NCBI GenBank assembly: GCA_000145985.1
Contig: CP002098.1
Coordinates: 248,001-312,000 of the forward strand
Length of the DNA: 64,000 bases
DNA from: Ignisphaera aggregans DSM 17230
GTDB taxonomy: Archaea > Thermoproteota > Thermoprotei_A > Sulfolobales > Ignisphaeraceae
Direction of reading: 5' to 3'
Shown here piece after piece: positions 1 to 9,174 of the stretch (the first letter of the stretch is position 1; each line of letters begins with the position of its first letter). Under the pieces are notes generated by a model. It searched no databases. It had not been told where the DNA came from and saw only the letters and a program-made list of their open reading frames with translations. A program made the translations under genes and the position numbers.

Positions 1-164
1 CTACTACTAACTATACCAGAAATGAAATACGGTATACCGCAAGGACCATGAGTAATCATATCAGTAGCTTCAATAAGTATAACATTAGCATTAGGCATAA
101 GTCTCTTTGCTCGTGCCGCTGCAGCAGAACCTGCAGCTCCACCACCAATAACTACTATATTCAA
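1..164 (-). CDS. FAD-dependent CoA-disulfide reductase / NADH oxidase-type protein, 5' part only
   Basis: A frame opens with TTG at 164 and runs off the left edge, so only about 54 residues are present. It begins with a dinucleotide-binding strand and glycine loop (VVIGGGAAGSAA), then a second strand ending in Glu (ILIEA). Next comes GPCGIPYFISG, which matches the active-site cysteine segment of the CoA-disulfide reductase / NADH oxidase branch of the pyridine nucleotide-disulfide oxidoreductases. In that family the cysteine reduces CoA disulfide, persulfide or oxygen using NAD(P)H. The exact substrate cannot be told without the C-terminal half. The start is inferred from the beginning of homology; no ATG is available upstream in frame. 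Confidence 0.8.
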   Translation of the reverse strand, partial: MNIVVIGGGAAGSAAAARAKRLMPNANVILIEATDMITHGPCGIPYFISGIVSS

Positions 165-604
165 GGCTTATCACAAACATTTAACATTAACCATACCTTA
201 AAAACTTTATCTCAATGAAAGTAGTATTATTGATATACAAGTCTATCCCACTACGAATCATATTATAATATCATATCTTTAGAAGAATAATTACAGGGCT
301 ATAGATTACTTTTAGTACAAACAATCCATAGATCTAATACTCGATGATACTTATCTATCATTAAAGGTCTAGTAGAGCTTTACGAGTATCAAATAAGGGA
401 TCTTAACCTGTTGATGTCATTCGTAATGTTATATGATGCTTTAATGAGCTTATCAGTAAAAGGGTGTTTGTTGTTGAGACAAAAACATATATGTGGAGAT
501 TAATGATACTAATACCTAGCGAAATGTTTAAGAATCTGAGATACAAAAATATAAAGAAGATTTATAGCTTAGTAGGAAATTGTTATGGAATGGTGAGATA
601 AACC
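165..604. other. Intergenic stretch, no recognisable gene
   Basis: This AT-rich stretch of about 440 bases lies between divergent genes. A stop-bounded plus-strand frame of about 50 codons around 350-504 reads like a helical peptide but has no good start and no family I recognise; it may be a gene remnant. The segment must hold the promoters for both flanking genes, but no TATA box stands out clearly. Confidence 0.4.
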
Positions 605-823
605 TTGAGTCTCGCAGATCATTATAGATACTTCTTAACTATGCTATTCTGGGCCTTAATCTTAGAGATAATAGTAATTGTATACTATGCTGCATCTTCA
701 TTGTATGACAGGTTTGAATTTGCGCTAACATTATTTTTGTTCATAATAACAGTTATAGCAATAGCTATAATCATAAGAAACATTAGAAAAGAATTACGTG
801 AACATATTATTCCTACAACCTAG
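605..823 (+). CDS. Small two-helix membrane protein
   Basis: This 72-residue protein has two hydrophobic segments, roughly residues 9-31 and 38-58, and ends in a basic stretch (RNIRKELREH). That predicts a small integral membrane protein with a positively charged tail, probably on the cytoplasmic side. The start is TTG at 605, preceded by GGTGAG about 8 bases upstream, a plausible Shine-Dalgarno for this genome. No family is recognised and the gene has no close operon partner. It could be a spurious frame, but the clean two-helix pattern and ribosome site favour a real gene. Confidence 0.5.
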   Translation: MSLADHYRYFLTMLFWALILEIIVIVYYAASSLYDRFEFALTLFLFIITVIAIAIIIRNIRKELREHIIPTT

Positions 824-1154
824 AATATAAAAATAGAAATGTTAAGGTTTGTATAGATCTGTCAATAGAGATGGAAATACAGAGTTCTATTATAGATCAA
901 ATATTGTATGCTATAAAAGCTCTATTAAATCATTAATACTGGCTTCCTTACTTAGGATCTATGGGTTTATTGGGAGTTGATCTTAGGTTTTTGTAAAACA
1001 TAGAATATTAATATTATTTTTACTAAACCAAATATCATTTTGAGTAAGATGTAGATAAACAACAATGTAATATTAACAATAGTAGCATAATAAAATATTT
1101 TAGCTAGATACAATAGCATTATATTCAGATGCTATTATTAGCCACATATCCAAT

Positions 1155-1204
1155 ATGATGAAGAGTTACCTCGCTGAACGATGAAGACACCTGGTTTCAT
1201 CTGA
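1155..1204 (+). ncRNA. C/D box sRNA (2'-O-methylation guide)
   Basis: The order of boxes is canonical for an archaeal C/D guide RNA: C box ATGATGA at 1155-1161, D' box CTGA at 1174-1177, C'-like ACGATGA at 1178-1184 (one mismatch to RTGATGA), and D box CTGA at 1201-1204. The D' guide is 1162-1173 (AGAGTTACCTCG) and the D guide lies in 1185-1200. By the N+5 rule the D' guide would direct methylation of the G in target CGAGGUAACUCU, and the D guide of an A in AUGAAACCAGG. The 50-base core matches the usual length. The terminal stem looks weak, and the strand is set by box order. The targets were not identified. Confidence 0.7.
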
Positions 1205-1243
1205 ATAGTTTATGTTGTTTATAGCTAATCTAGTGAAGCGATA

Positions 1244-1558
1244 CTAGCTAGTAGATCTAATTATAAATCTGGGAGGTTCTATCGATTCACTTTTACATCT
1301 TGGACATTTAGAGGGCTTTTTTGGTTCATCGAGATCAAATATATATCCACATCTTCTACATTTTGGCGGTATCATTAATAGAGCCTTTGTATGATTAGAT
1401 CTCCTAATACTTTTTGCAATATGTCTAAGATGTTCATATATTTCCCTAGGATTTTCTATTCCAACGATATTGGCTATAGCATCTACATCTAATGGCTCTG
1501 GAGAACTCTCCAAAACTTTAGTTATCTTCTTTCTAATACTATCTTCTATATCATTCAT
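1244..1558 (-). CDS. HTH domain fused to a zinc ribbon, predicted transcriptional regulator
   Basis: This 104-residue protein has an N-terminal winged-helix-like region (about residues 5-55) and a C-terminal zinc ribbon with two CxxC pairs: CRRCG near 68-72 and CPRC near 85-88. This layout matches the archaeal COG3357 type (HTH plus Zn ribbon). Such proteins are presumed DNA-binding regulators; their targets are generally unknown. It lies on the same strand as the ribonucleotide reductase gene upstream of it, separated by about 130 bases, so co-transcription is possible but not shown. The ATG start agrees with the beginning of the HTH domain. Confidence 0.75.
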   Translation of the reverse strand: MNDIEDSIRKKITKVLESSPEPLDVDAIANIVGIENPREIYEHLRHIAKSIRRSNHTKALLMIPPKCRRCGYIFDLDEPKKPSKCPRCKSESIEPPRFIIRSTS

Positions 1559-1692
1559 AGATTATCGCCATAGCTTTGAATCTTAATTGAAAACCTTAGC
1601 GATATATATATCCTAGGAATATCTTATAACATTTTTAATGTTTTAGAATGATGCCAATTAAAAAGATTTCTATGAAAATTGCTTAGTATTGT

Positions 1693-3567
1693 TTATCTTG
1701 CAAGTTCCTCTAATTCTCTACTTAGATCTCTTCTCACATAGAATTCTGCTACTCTACCACTATTCCACGATTTTACTGGTCTATAATATCCCACTATTCT
1801 ACTCCACATATCCATTGATGTACCACATGATGGACATCTAGCTGTTCTTCCAATCACCCTTCTTCCACAGTTTGGACACACAGATATTGTTGGGGTTATA
1901 GACATATAGACAATGTCTTTCTCTCTAAGGGTTCTCAGCACAAATTTTGATATTACTTCGGGATCTATTTCACTGTCAATGAATATATGTTTAATTACTC
2001 CTCCAGTAAAGAGCTTCTGGCAGTCAGCCTCTATATCCAGCTGATATCTTAGGTGAAGTGTTGTATATGGTGGTGACAACTGGTTTGTATAGAATGGAAC
2101 TTTTCTTCCATCAACTTCGCCAACAGGTATATATACAGATAGATCTTCGTTTCTTGTAAGCTGTTTTGCAAACGATATATCTTTCCACGCAAGTTTTACA
2201 CCAAGGGTTTCCCCTGGTACTTCCTCAACATTATATAGAACGCTATCCTCATCCTCAAATTCTCTAAGTCTTGAATTTATATAGCTTAGGAGATCCCTAT
2301 ACAGCTTTTCTATTGCTGGTATCATTGAGGGGGTTGCTTTTTGCCATAGAAATGGCTCTCCAAGCATTATAGAAGCATATTCTGCTAATCCTATAACTCC
2401 AATAGTGTTGTAGTAGAATTTAAATGGATCTACGGGGTCAATATACTCTCTAGTCATTGGATACATACCATCCATAAATAGCTTCATATATCTCGCTCTG
2501 AACCACATCAAAATCTTTCTTGATTCCTCAAGCAAGTAGTCTAGTTGGTCATACATCCTTTTGTCGTCTGAAACCCTTGCTAACATTGCAAGTCTAGGAG
2601 CATTAATGACAACAACATTTACAGAGCCTACAGATGGAGGCATATCCCACACACCTTTGGCTTGATGAAGAATCTCTCTGACTCTAGCCATATCACTCAA
2701 TAGCCTACAGCAAAAACTGAATAAGTCTTCTGCACTATGTCTAAAGCCATTTAGGAAATACATCTGTCCAGATTTTGCTACCATTTCCCAGTAGGTATGC
2801 CATACATCAGGATCTTCAGATAGTATCTTCTCAAATTCACCATTAACGATAGATGTAGGTATTGGGAATGTGAATGGTTGTCCTATAGCATCGCCTTCAG
2901 AGAATACCTCTGCAAATGCCTTTATAATCATCTTAGCTTCATCTATATAGCCATCATATGTATCTAGGACAAATCTATACTTTCTCTCGCCTATAGCTAT
3001 AGGCATATTTCTATAGTATTTATTGCTAAATGCAAAAATAATATTTGAGAATGGACTTTGACCAGCTTTCAACGGATAGTTTAGGTTATATACAAATCTC
3101 TGTATATTCTGTTTAACAGATCTATAATCAAGCCTATCTCTTCTTATAAATGGTGTTAATGTGAGATCTGCTCCATAGAGACCTACAGCACCTGTCCTCT
3201 CCTGAGAAAATATGTATACAGCATTTGTTATCTGATCAACAGCAGAATCCATATGTTTAGGAGGTCTAGAGATTATGGTAGGTGTTCTAAGACCCTTCTC
3301 AATTATAAGCCTTGAGTCAATACCGCCACAGTATGGCTTTACTATAGATCCATCTCTAAGCTTATAGATATATATCCATCCATCCTCATGAAGTCTAATA
3401 GCATTTATGTCAAGCATCTTTAGTGCTTCATCGTAGAGAGCTGTACCTAGCAAATGGCTCATAAGCCCTGATATAGTTCTAGGAACGTTAGCATTATCTT
3501 TAACAGCCCATTCATAGCCAGATAAATACTCTTCTATAAGGGATTCTCCAAGTTTTTGAAGACTCAT
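1693..3567 (-). CDS. nrdD: Anaerobic ribonucleoside-triphosphate reductase (class III)
   Basis: A 624-residue glycyl-radical enzyme that reduces ribonucleoside triphosphates to deoxyribonucleotides without oxygen. Visible features are the YCGG substrate-site cysteine near residue 80, the CCRLLSDMAR segment mid-protein, a C-terminal four-cysteine zinc site (CPNC at 564-567 and CPSC at 578-581), and the glycyl-radical loop IVGYYRPVKSWNSG with the radical glycine near 593. The protein is shorter than bacterial NrdD because the N-terminal ATP-cone appears to be missing, so the usual dATP/ATP allosteric control may be absent. The activase gene nrdG is not next to it in this window. The ATG start at 3567 gives a sensible N terminus. 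Confidence 0.93.
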   Translation of the reverse strand: MSLQKLGESLIEEYLSGYEWAVKDNANVPRTISGLMSHLLGTALYDEALKMLDINAIRLHEDGWIYIYKLRDGSIVKPYCGGIDSRLIIEKGLRTPTIISRPPKHMDSAVDQITNAVYIFSQERTGAVGLYGADLTLTPFIRRDRLDYRSVKQNIQRFVYNLNYPLKAGQSPFSNIIFAFSNKYYRNMPIAIGERKYRFVLDTYDGYIDEAKMIIKAFAEVFSEGDAIGQPFTFPIPTSIVNGEFEKILSEDPDVWHTYWEMVAKSGQMYFLNGFRHSAEDLFSFCCRLLSDMARVREILHQAKGVWDMPPSVGSVNVVVINAPRLAMLARVSDDKRMYDQLDYLLEESRKILMWFRARYMKLFMDGMYPMTREYIDPVDPFKFYYNTIGVIGLAEYASIMLGEPFLWQKATPSMIPAIEKLYRDLLSYINSRLREFEDEDSVLYNVEEVPGETLGVKLAWKDISFAKQLTRNEDLSVYIPVGEVDGRKVPFYTNQLSPPYTTLHLRYQLDIEADCQKLFTGGVIKHIFIDSEIDPEVISKFVLRTLREKDIVYMSITPTISVCPNCGRRVIGRTARCPSCGTSMDMWSRIVGYYRPVKSWNSGRVAEFYVRRDLSRELEELAR

Positions 3568-3782
3568 AACATATCCACTTACAGATATCTATAGCTCCTG
3601 AAAATTATGTAAACTAGCTCCATTTTTATTGTGAGACTGCGGCGATAGTTACAATAATATCTAGGTAATACAATTAGAAAGTTTCGTATTACCAAATTTA
3701 TGATACCTTCTCTTAGTAGAATCATTGATAATTGGTTGAAAAGCTTTTTATCCAATAACATTATCTAATATAATAATTGGCG

Positions 3783-4148
3783 ATGCTAATGACAACAGCT
3801 AGAGCTGCATATCTTCAGAAGATATATAGAGAAAAATATGGTTCTATAGGGGTAGTAGCAGGTAGATATCTTGGAGCAGGATATAGTGTAGAAATAATGC
3901 ATCCAACGAGATATGGACCTATACATATTATAGCTAGAGGAAATAATACTATTATGGCTATAGAGGTTATTGATAAGCCTATAAAGGTTACTATAGATGA
4001 TGTTCAAAGGCTGATTAACAAGGCAAAGCTTGTGAAAGCAAAACCCATACTTGTACTATATTCTGAGGGACCAACTATTAGTGATGATGTATATAGATTT
4101 TGTAAAGAGAATGGTGTTAAGGTTAGAAGGATAAGGGTGGAGAAGTAG
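3783..4148 (+). CDS. Degenerate PD-(D/E)XK nuclease-like protein
   Basis: About 121 residues with an alpha/beta pattern like the RecB/Hjc/Mrr nuclease fold: an N-terminal helix, a variable strand (GYSVEIMHP), then GPIHIIARG and IMAIEV, followed by a helix and VKAKPILVLYS. In active members the second strand carries Asp and the third E-x-K. Here the Asp position is His and the Lys is absent, so the protein is probably catalytically dead or used for binding. A TATA-like CTTTTTATCC near 3745 lies about 30 bases upstream, so the mRNA is probably nearly leaderless. ATG 3783 is preferred; TTG 3777 and ATG 3789 are alternatives. The fold assignment is inference from pattern only. Confidence 0.6.
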   Translation: MLMTTARAAYLQKIYREKYGSIGVVAGRYLGAGYSVEIMHPTRYGPIHIIARGNNTIMAIEVIDKPIKVTIDDVQRLINKAKLVKAKPILVLYSEGPTISDDVYRFCKENGVKVRRIRVEK

Positions 4149-4151
4149 TAG

Positions 4152-4661
4152 GTGATTGTATTGATAGATGAGGAGACTGCTATAGAAAATGGTTTACGTC
4201 ATGTAGCAGAGCTTATGGCTATAGCTGCAAAAACAGCTCCAAAAGCTAGGGGTATGGATAATATAGTTATAAAGATAGTTGATAGGAGAGAAGAGTTGGA
4301 AGCTCTAGCGAAGAAGATGGAAGATTTATCAAAGTCCTTTGGGGAGTTCTTTAATAGAGATGCACAGAATATAAGGAATAGTAAGGCTGTTGTTCTAATT
4401 GGATGTAGAATTGTTAACATAGGGCTAAAGACGCCGAGTAGATGGAAAATAGATGCTGATACTGTATGTAGCATTGTAAATCTTGGTATTGCTATAGGTT
4501 CTGCTGTTAAAATAGCATCTATAAGTAATGTCGATAATAGAGTAATGTTTTCAGCAGGTGTTGCAGCACAAGAACTTGGTTATATAGATGCTGATTATGT
4601 ATTTGCAATACCTCTTAATGTATCTTCAAAGAATATATATTTTGATAGAAAATGGCCTTAG
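4152..4661 (+). CDS. DUF2148 ferredoxin-domain-containing protein
   Basis: 169 residues matching the archaeal/anaerobe DUF2148 family (COG4739), described as carrying a ferredoxin-like domain. The N-terminal half (EETAIENGLRHVAELMAIAA, KTAPKARGMDNI) and the Gly/Ala-rich C-terminal half with GVAAQELGYIDADYVFAIPL are typical. The clustered cysteines expected for an Fe-S site are few here, one in GCRI and one in TVCSIV, so cluster binding is doubtful. It begins only 3 bases after the preceding gene. GGTGAT at 4151-4156 can serve as ribosome site for a TTG start at 4161, or GTG 4152 is the start. Function is unknown. Confidence 0.75.
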   Translation: MIVLIDEETAIENGLRHVAELMAIAAKTAPKARGMDNIVIKIVDRREELEALAKKMEDLSKSFGEFFNRDAQNIRNSKAVVLIGCRIVNIGLKTPSRWKIDADTVCSIVNLGIAIGSAVKIASISNVDNRVMFSAGVAAQELGYIDADYVFAIPLNVSSKNIYFDRKWP

Positions 4662-4887
4662 ACCTACAGCTAAAGTCATTTTATTCAATGATTTAGCTAC
4701 TTATAAGTTTTTCGTCTATTACGATCATAAGATATTATTCATTATGATAAATAGCTTCTGTCTAGAGGGGATAATTACTGTATATAGCTTTGATTAGTGT
4801 TATTGGAGAAAGCCTTTTTAGCTATTATTAGCCGTATTGAGTATAGTAGTATTTCAAATGGATAGGTATTATTAAGGCGAAGATACT

Positions 4888-5604
4888 GTGTATAGTAGTG
4901 ATGATGTATTAGTAGTTGATCGTCTAAAGATAGGTATTGGAGATAAGATTGTTATTGAAGATGCAAATCTTAGTGTATCTAGGGGCGATATAGTATTTCT
5001 TTTAGGGCCTAATGGTGCAGGTAAATCAACATTGTTGAGAGCGATAATAGGATTGCCTATATATAGAATTCTCTCTGGTGATATCTATTTTAATGGTGAG
5101 AGGATTACAGATAAGTCTATGGAGTATAGGGTTTCTAGGGGTTTGGGATTAACATATCAGATACCACCAAAACTACTTGGTGTAAGAGTTGTAGATATTC
5201 TTAGTAATCTATGTAAGAGAAGTGGCTGTAATGTTAGTGAGATTTCTAATGAGCTTGGTATAATGCATTTGCTCAATAGGGAGTTTGGGAAAGGTTTTTC
5301 TGGTGGCGAGCTAAAGCGTATAGAGATGGCAACACTTCTTGCTCAGAAACCAAGATTAGCACTTGTTGATGAACCTGATAGCGGTGTTGATATAGACTCT
5401 ATAGAGATTATTGTAAAAGCAATAGAACATCTCATTGAGGTTTCTCCATATAGATCCATAGTTATAGTTACTCATACAGCATTGATATCAAAGTACATTA
5501 GACCTACAAAGGTATGTATAATGATATCTGGAAGTGTGAGGAGATGTGGAGATGAGGATCTACTAGATGAGGTGTTTAGTCATGGATTTAAGAATATGGC
5601 TTGA
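4888..5604 (+). CDS. sufC: Fe-S cluster assembly ATPase SufC
   Basis: A 238-residue ABC-type ATPase that works with SufB/SufD in the cytoplasm to assemble Fe-S clusters. It has Walker A GPNGAGKST (about 40-48), the ABC signature FSGGE (137-141), Walker B LALVDEPD (157-164) and the H-loop histidine near 196. The Asp/Ser-Gly after Walker B (DSGVD) is the SufC form, which separates it from transport ATPases. The following sufB gene overlaps its 3' end by 23 bases, so the two are translationally coupled. The start is GTG 4888. A TATA-like stretch is not clear in the 90-base upstream gap. Confidence 0.92.
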   Translation: MYSSDDVLVVDRLKIGIGDKIVIEDANLSVSRGDIVFLLGPNGAGKSTLLRAIIGLPIYRILSGDIYFNGERITDKSMEYRVSRGLGLTYQIPPKLLGVRVVDILSNLCKRSGCNVSEISNELGIMHLLNREFGKGFSGGELKRIEMATLLAQKPRLALVDEPDSGVDIDSIEIIVKAIEHLIEVSPYRSIVIVTHTALISKYIRPTKVCIMISGSVRRCGDEDLLDEVFSHGFKNMA

Positions 5605-6778
5605 GAGTATCTATACAAAAGCACGGCAAAGCATTTCAAAACCTTCTCTATATGGATCTGACATAGATATCTCTAGCTATATATCAGACTCTTCAGAAAG
5701 TGTCTTAGCCGAGTCTAGGTTTGATGCTAAGAAGGCTGAGGAAGTTGGTGTAAATCTTTCTGCCAATGCATTATATCTCCAGGTTGATCAAACATACTAT
5801 AAGTATATAAGTAGGATTCCAGGGGTCGAGGTTCTAAGGATAGAGGATTTCATTGATAGTAATCCTGATGAGGCTAGAGAATATGTGTGGAAGCTTGTTG
5901 ATCCTGGGATTGATAAGTATACAGCTTTAGCAGCACTTAGAGGAAGAGGAGGATATTTCATAAGAGTTAAAAGAAATACTAGAGTTGAAGAGCCGGTAAT
6001 GGCATGTCTATTCATTTCATATAAAGGGTTGCAAGCACCTCATAATATAGTTGTTGTTGAGGATGGAGCTGAGGCAACAGTCTATACAGGTTGTACTATA
6101 GCTCCAGAGGTTCTAGGTCTTCATATAGGTATATCAGAGTTCTATGTGGGTAAAAACGCAAAGCTTAGATTTATAATGGTTCACTCCTGGAATAGAGTTG
6201 CTCATGTTAGACCTAGAACAGGTGTGATAGTTGATGATGGAGGAGAATATATTTCCTACTACGTCAATATCAGTAATGTAAAAACACTTCAAACCTTCCC
6301 CACAATCTATCTAGGTTACAATGCTCGTGCATACTCCGCATCTATAATACTTGGTCAAGGAGATTCTGAGATTGATGTTGGTACTAAGGCATATCTGGCA
6401 GAGGAGAGTAGTGCTGAACTAATTTCAAGAGCTATAGCTAAAGACGATTCAAGAGTTATTATGAGGGCAAGTATTGTTGGTAGAGGGGGTAGGGGTCATA
6501 TTGATTGCAGAGGGCTAATGCAATCAAATACTGCAAATATAAAGACTATACCTGAACTCGAGGCAGAATCACCAAATGCTTTACTTACACATGAGGCATC
6601 AATTGGTAGATTGGCTGAGGAAGAGATATACTATTTGATGAGTAAGGGCTTCTCTAAGGATGAGGCTATAGGGATACTTGTAAGAGGATTCATATCTGTT
6701 GACACATCAAGATTGCCTGAGAGGGTAAGAACATATATTGATACTATTGAGAGGCTAACAGCTGAGAAAGCAATGTGA
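5582..6778 (+). CDS. sufB: Fe-S cluster scaffold SufB/SufD
   Basis: About 398 residues of the SufB/SufD beta-helix scaffold that receives sulfur and iron and forms a complex with SufC. The core has characteristic strands such as VVVEDGAEATVYTGC and the AEESSAELISRAIAKDDSR region, with a C-terminal helical segment (EEEIYYLMSKGFSKDEAIG) that contacts SufC. ATG 5582 is chosen over an in-frame ATG at 5567 because it begins the conserved part; it lies within the end of sufC. Only one SufB/D paralogue is present, so a homodimer with SufC is likely. This is the minimal SufBC system common in archaea. SufB and SufD cannot be told apart with certainty. Confidence 0.9.
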   Translation: MDLRIWLESIYTKARQSISKPSLYGSDIDISSYISDSSESVLAESRFDAKKAEEVGVNLSANALYLQVDQTYYKYISRIPGVEVLRIEDFIDSNPDEAREYVWKLVDPGIDKYTALAALRGRGGYFIRVKRNTRVEEPVMACLFISYKGLQAPHNIVVVEDGAEATVYTGCTIAPEVLGLHIGISEFYVGKNAKLRFIMVHSWNRVAHVRPRTGVIVDDGGEYISYYVNISNVKTLQTFPTIYLGYNARAYSASIILGQGDSEIDVGTKAYLAEESSAELISRAIAKDDSRVIMRASIVGRGGRGHIDCRGLMQSNTANIKTIPELEAESPNALLTHEASIGRLAEEEIYYLMSKGFSKDEAIGILVRGFISVDTSRLPERVRTYIDTIERLTAEKAM

Positions 6779-6784
6779 TGGGCT

Positions 6785-8392
6785 ATGGAGAAAAATGTTA
6801 GTTATAGAATGAAGATATGTAGTGTTGAGGAGATGAGGAGAATAGATGAGGAAGTAGCTACAAAGTATGGAGTAGACCATATGTTGCTTATGGATGAAGC
6901 TGGATCAGCTATCTATAGTGTTATTGAGAGGGAGTATGGTGTATATGGGAAGAGGTTCTGTGTTATCGCTGGTACAGGTAATAATGGTGGAGATGCTCTT
7001 GTATCTGCAAGAAGATTACATTCAGGGGGTGGAATAGTAGATATATTTATTGTTGGTGATCCATCTAAATACTCAGATATTTCTAAGAAGAACTATGAAC
7101 TTGTAAAGAGAATTGGTCTACCAATTACAATAGTTCAAAGCGATGGTGATATAGATAAAATTAGGTGTTGTCTAGAGGAAGCAGATATCGTTGTTGTAGG
7201 TCTTATAGGCATAGGGCTTAGGGGTGAGGTTACAGGTATTTATAGAAAGGTTATAGAGCTTATCAATATGTATAGCTATAAACCTATAGTTAGTGTTGAT
7301 ATTCCTTCAGGAATAGGTGGAAATAATGGTATGGTATATGGCGTTGCAGTTAAATCATCTATAACCGTTACGTTTGGACTACCTAAATATGGAAATATTC
7401 TCTATCCTGGGTATCAATACTGTGGAAAACTATATGTATCATTTCTATCCTATCCCCAGAAGCTATTAGAAGAGGTTAGAGCTGAACTAAATATTCCTGT
7501 ACCTCCTCCAGAAAGGGTCAGATGGGGTCATAAGGGAACATTTGGAAAATTTCTTGCTGTAGCTGGTGCTAGGTATTACTATGGAGCACCATACTATGTA
7601 TCACTATCGTTTCTCAAGGCTGGAGGAGGCTACTCTAGGCTAGCAGCACCAAAATCTATTGTTCCATATATAGCATCAAAAGCTAGTGAAGTTGTGTATA
7701 TACCTCTTGAAGAAACCTCTGAGGGAACAATTGCAAGATCGAATTACGACTATATACTTAGGATAGTTAGCGAATATGATATTGATATTGTTGCAATGGG
7801 ACCTGGTACATCATTAAATGATGAGACACAGCAGTTGATAAGAGATCTTGTAGAGGCTATTGATAGACCTATAATCGTTGATGGCGATGGAATAACAGCT
7901 ATAGCTAAAGATCCAAGTATTCTAAAGAAGAGAAATGGGCCTACGGTGTTGACACCACATCTAGGAGAGTTCTCTAGGTTGATAAATACCCCTATTAGAA
8001 GTATACAGGAGGATCCTATAGGTATTCTACGAAAGACATGTATAGAGCTCAACTCATATATAGTTCTTAAGGGAGCACATACAGCTATATGTTATCCAGA
8101 TGGATATATATTTATAAATATGACAGGAAATCCAGGAATGGCCAAGGCTGGTAGCGGAGATGTTCTTACAGGTACTATAGCAGCTATGTATGGCATAGGG
8201 TATAGAGATATAGGTGTTGCTACTAGAATGGGTGTATTGGTCCATGGGCTTGCAGGAGATTTGGCAGCAGATGATTATGGTGAGGATGGAGTAACACCAG
8301 ATTTAATAATGGAGTATCTGTCAAAAGCTATGAAGATACTTAGAGAAGATCCTAGGTATATAATTGATAGATATATGCCAAAGATAATATAA
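6785..8392 (+). CDS. nnr: Bifunctional NAD(P)HX epimerase / ADP-dependent NAD(P)HX dehydratase
   Basis: A 535-residue fusion that repairs hydrated NADH and NADPH, damage favoured by heat. The N-terminal YjeF_N epimerase domain covers about residues 12-225, with GTGNNGGDALVSAR at 63-76 as the substrate loop. The C-terminal ribokinase-like dehydratase domain covers about 245-525, with LTPHLGEFSRL and the AGSGDVLTGTIAAM anion-hole motif. The gene follows sufB by 6 bases and is probably in the same operon. The ATG at 6785 is adopted; another ATG nine codons in is possible. It ends 2 bases from the converging thi4 stop. Confidence 0.93.
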   Translation: MEKNVSYRMKICSVEEMRRIDEEVATKYGVDHMLLMDEAGSAIYSVIEREYGVYGKRFCVIAGTGNNGGDALVSARRLHSGGGIVDIFIVGDPSKYSDISKKNYELVKRIGLPITIVQSDGDIDKIRCCLEEADIVVVGLIGIGLRGEVTGIYRKVIELINMYSYKPIVSVDIPSGIGGNNGMVYGVAVKSSITVTFGLPKYGNILYPGYQYCGKLYVSFLSYPQKLLEEVRAELNIPVPPPERVRWGHKGTFGKFLAVAGARYYYGAPYYVSLSFLKAGGGYSRLAAPKSIVPYIASKASEVVYIPLEETSEGTIARSNYDYILRIVSEYDIDIVAMGPGTSLNDETQQLIRDLVEAIDRPIIVDGDGITAIAKDPSILKKRNGPTVLTPHLGEFSRLINTPIRSIQEDPIGILRKTCIELNSYIVLKGAHTAICYPDGYIFINMTGNPGMAKAGSGDVLTGTIAAMYGIGYRDIGVATRMGVLVHGLAGDLAADDYGEDGVTPDLIMEYLSKAMKILREDPRYIIDRYMPKII

Positions 8393-8394
8393 CG

Positions 8395-9174
8395 CTATTT
8401 CTTCTTCAGATCATTTGCTATAATCTCTGCTACTCTCTTACCGGATAAAAGCATTGAGCTGAATATAGGACCCATTCTCGGAAGTTTATAAAGTGCTGCT
8501 ACAGCCATACCCGCTACATATAGACCCGGTATAACCATACCTGTTTTCTCAACAACTATCTTCTCAGATAGCTCTGAATATGCCGATGATTCTCCAGGTA
8601 GAGAAATCCCTACTTCAGGTATTTTCCTTGATACTATCTGTAAAACTTCTGCATCATGTCCAGTAGCATCTACAACAGCTCTAGATGTTATAAATAATGG
8701 ATCTACATGAAGTCCCGACATCACCACTGCACTCCACTGAATAACCACACCAGTGATTCTCAATGGATTTTCTCTATATATAACATCCTCTACATGTATG
8801 CCATGAAATATCTTTGCACCTGCATTTATAGCGCCCACAGCTAGTTTTGCCATGAGTTCGCTAGAGTCTATCATATATAGATCCTCCTCATCATCTCTAT
8901 AATACTTAATATCAAAATCATTTAGTATAGGTAGGGCTTCACTAGAAACAACAATTTTATGGAAAAGCATACCTCCACCACCAATGCCTCCACCAAAACT
9001 AAGCCTCCTCTCAAGAACAACAACTCTAAAGCCATTCATCGCTAGATATCTAGCAGCTGTTAACCCCGATGGACCAGCTCCAACAATAACCACATCTACA
9101 TCCGAATATTCAATCAATTCTCTAACACTATTCCTAAGTATAGCTCTAGATATTCTAAGCTCAAGCTCCTTCAT
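8395..9174 (-). CDS. thi4: Archaeal-type thiamine thiazole synthase Thi4
   Basis: A 259-residue flavoprotein-like enzyme that builds the ADP-thiazole precursor of thiamine from NAD, glycine and sulfide. An N-terminal [17 protein letters not shown] (about 30-46) binds [12 protein letters not shown] follows; SGLHVDP sits where yeast Thi4 has its sacrificed sulfur-donor cysteine, and here that residue is His. Known archaeal enzymes with His at this position use free sulfide and turn over catalytically with iron. A C-terminal [11 protein letters not shown] and [12 protein letters not shown] complete the Thi4 pattern. The gene converges on nnr. No TPP-riboswitch core is visible upstream. Confidence 0.92.
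   Translation of the reverse strand: MKELELRISRAILRNSVRELIEYSDVDVVIVGAGPSGLTAARYLAMNGFRVVVLERRLSFGGGIGGGGMLFHKIVVSSEALPILNDFDIKYYRDDEEDLYMIDSSELMAKLAVGAINAGAKIFHGIHVEDVIYRENPLRITGVVIQWSAVVMSGLHVDPLFITSRAVVDATGHDAEVLQIVSRKIPEVGISLPGESSAYSELSEKIVVEKTGMVIPGLYVAGMAVAALYKLPRMGPIFSSMLLSGKRVAEIIANDLKKK

Noticed and set aside
350-504. Possible small gene reading LYEYQIRDLNLLMSFVMLYD
   Set aside because: No start codon or ribosome site and no family; mentioned only as a possible remnant.
3579-3761. 60-codon minus-strand frame upstream of nrdD
   Set aside because: Low-complexity AT-derived sequence, no ribosome site, and it would cover the promoter of the next gene.
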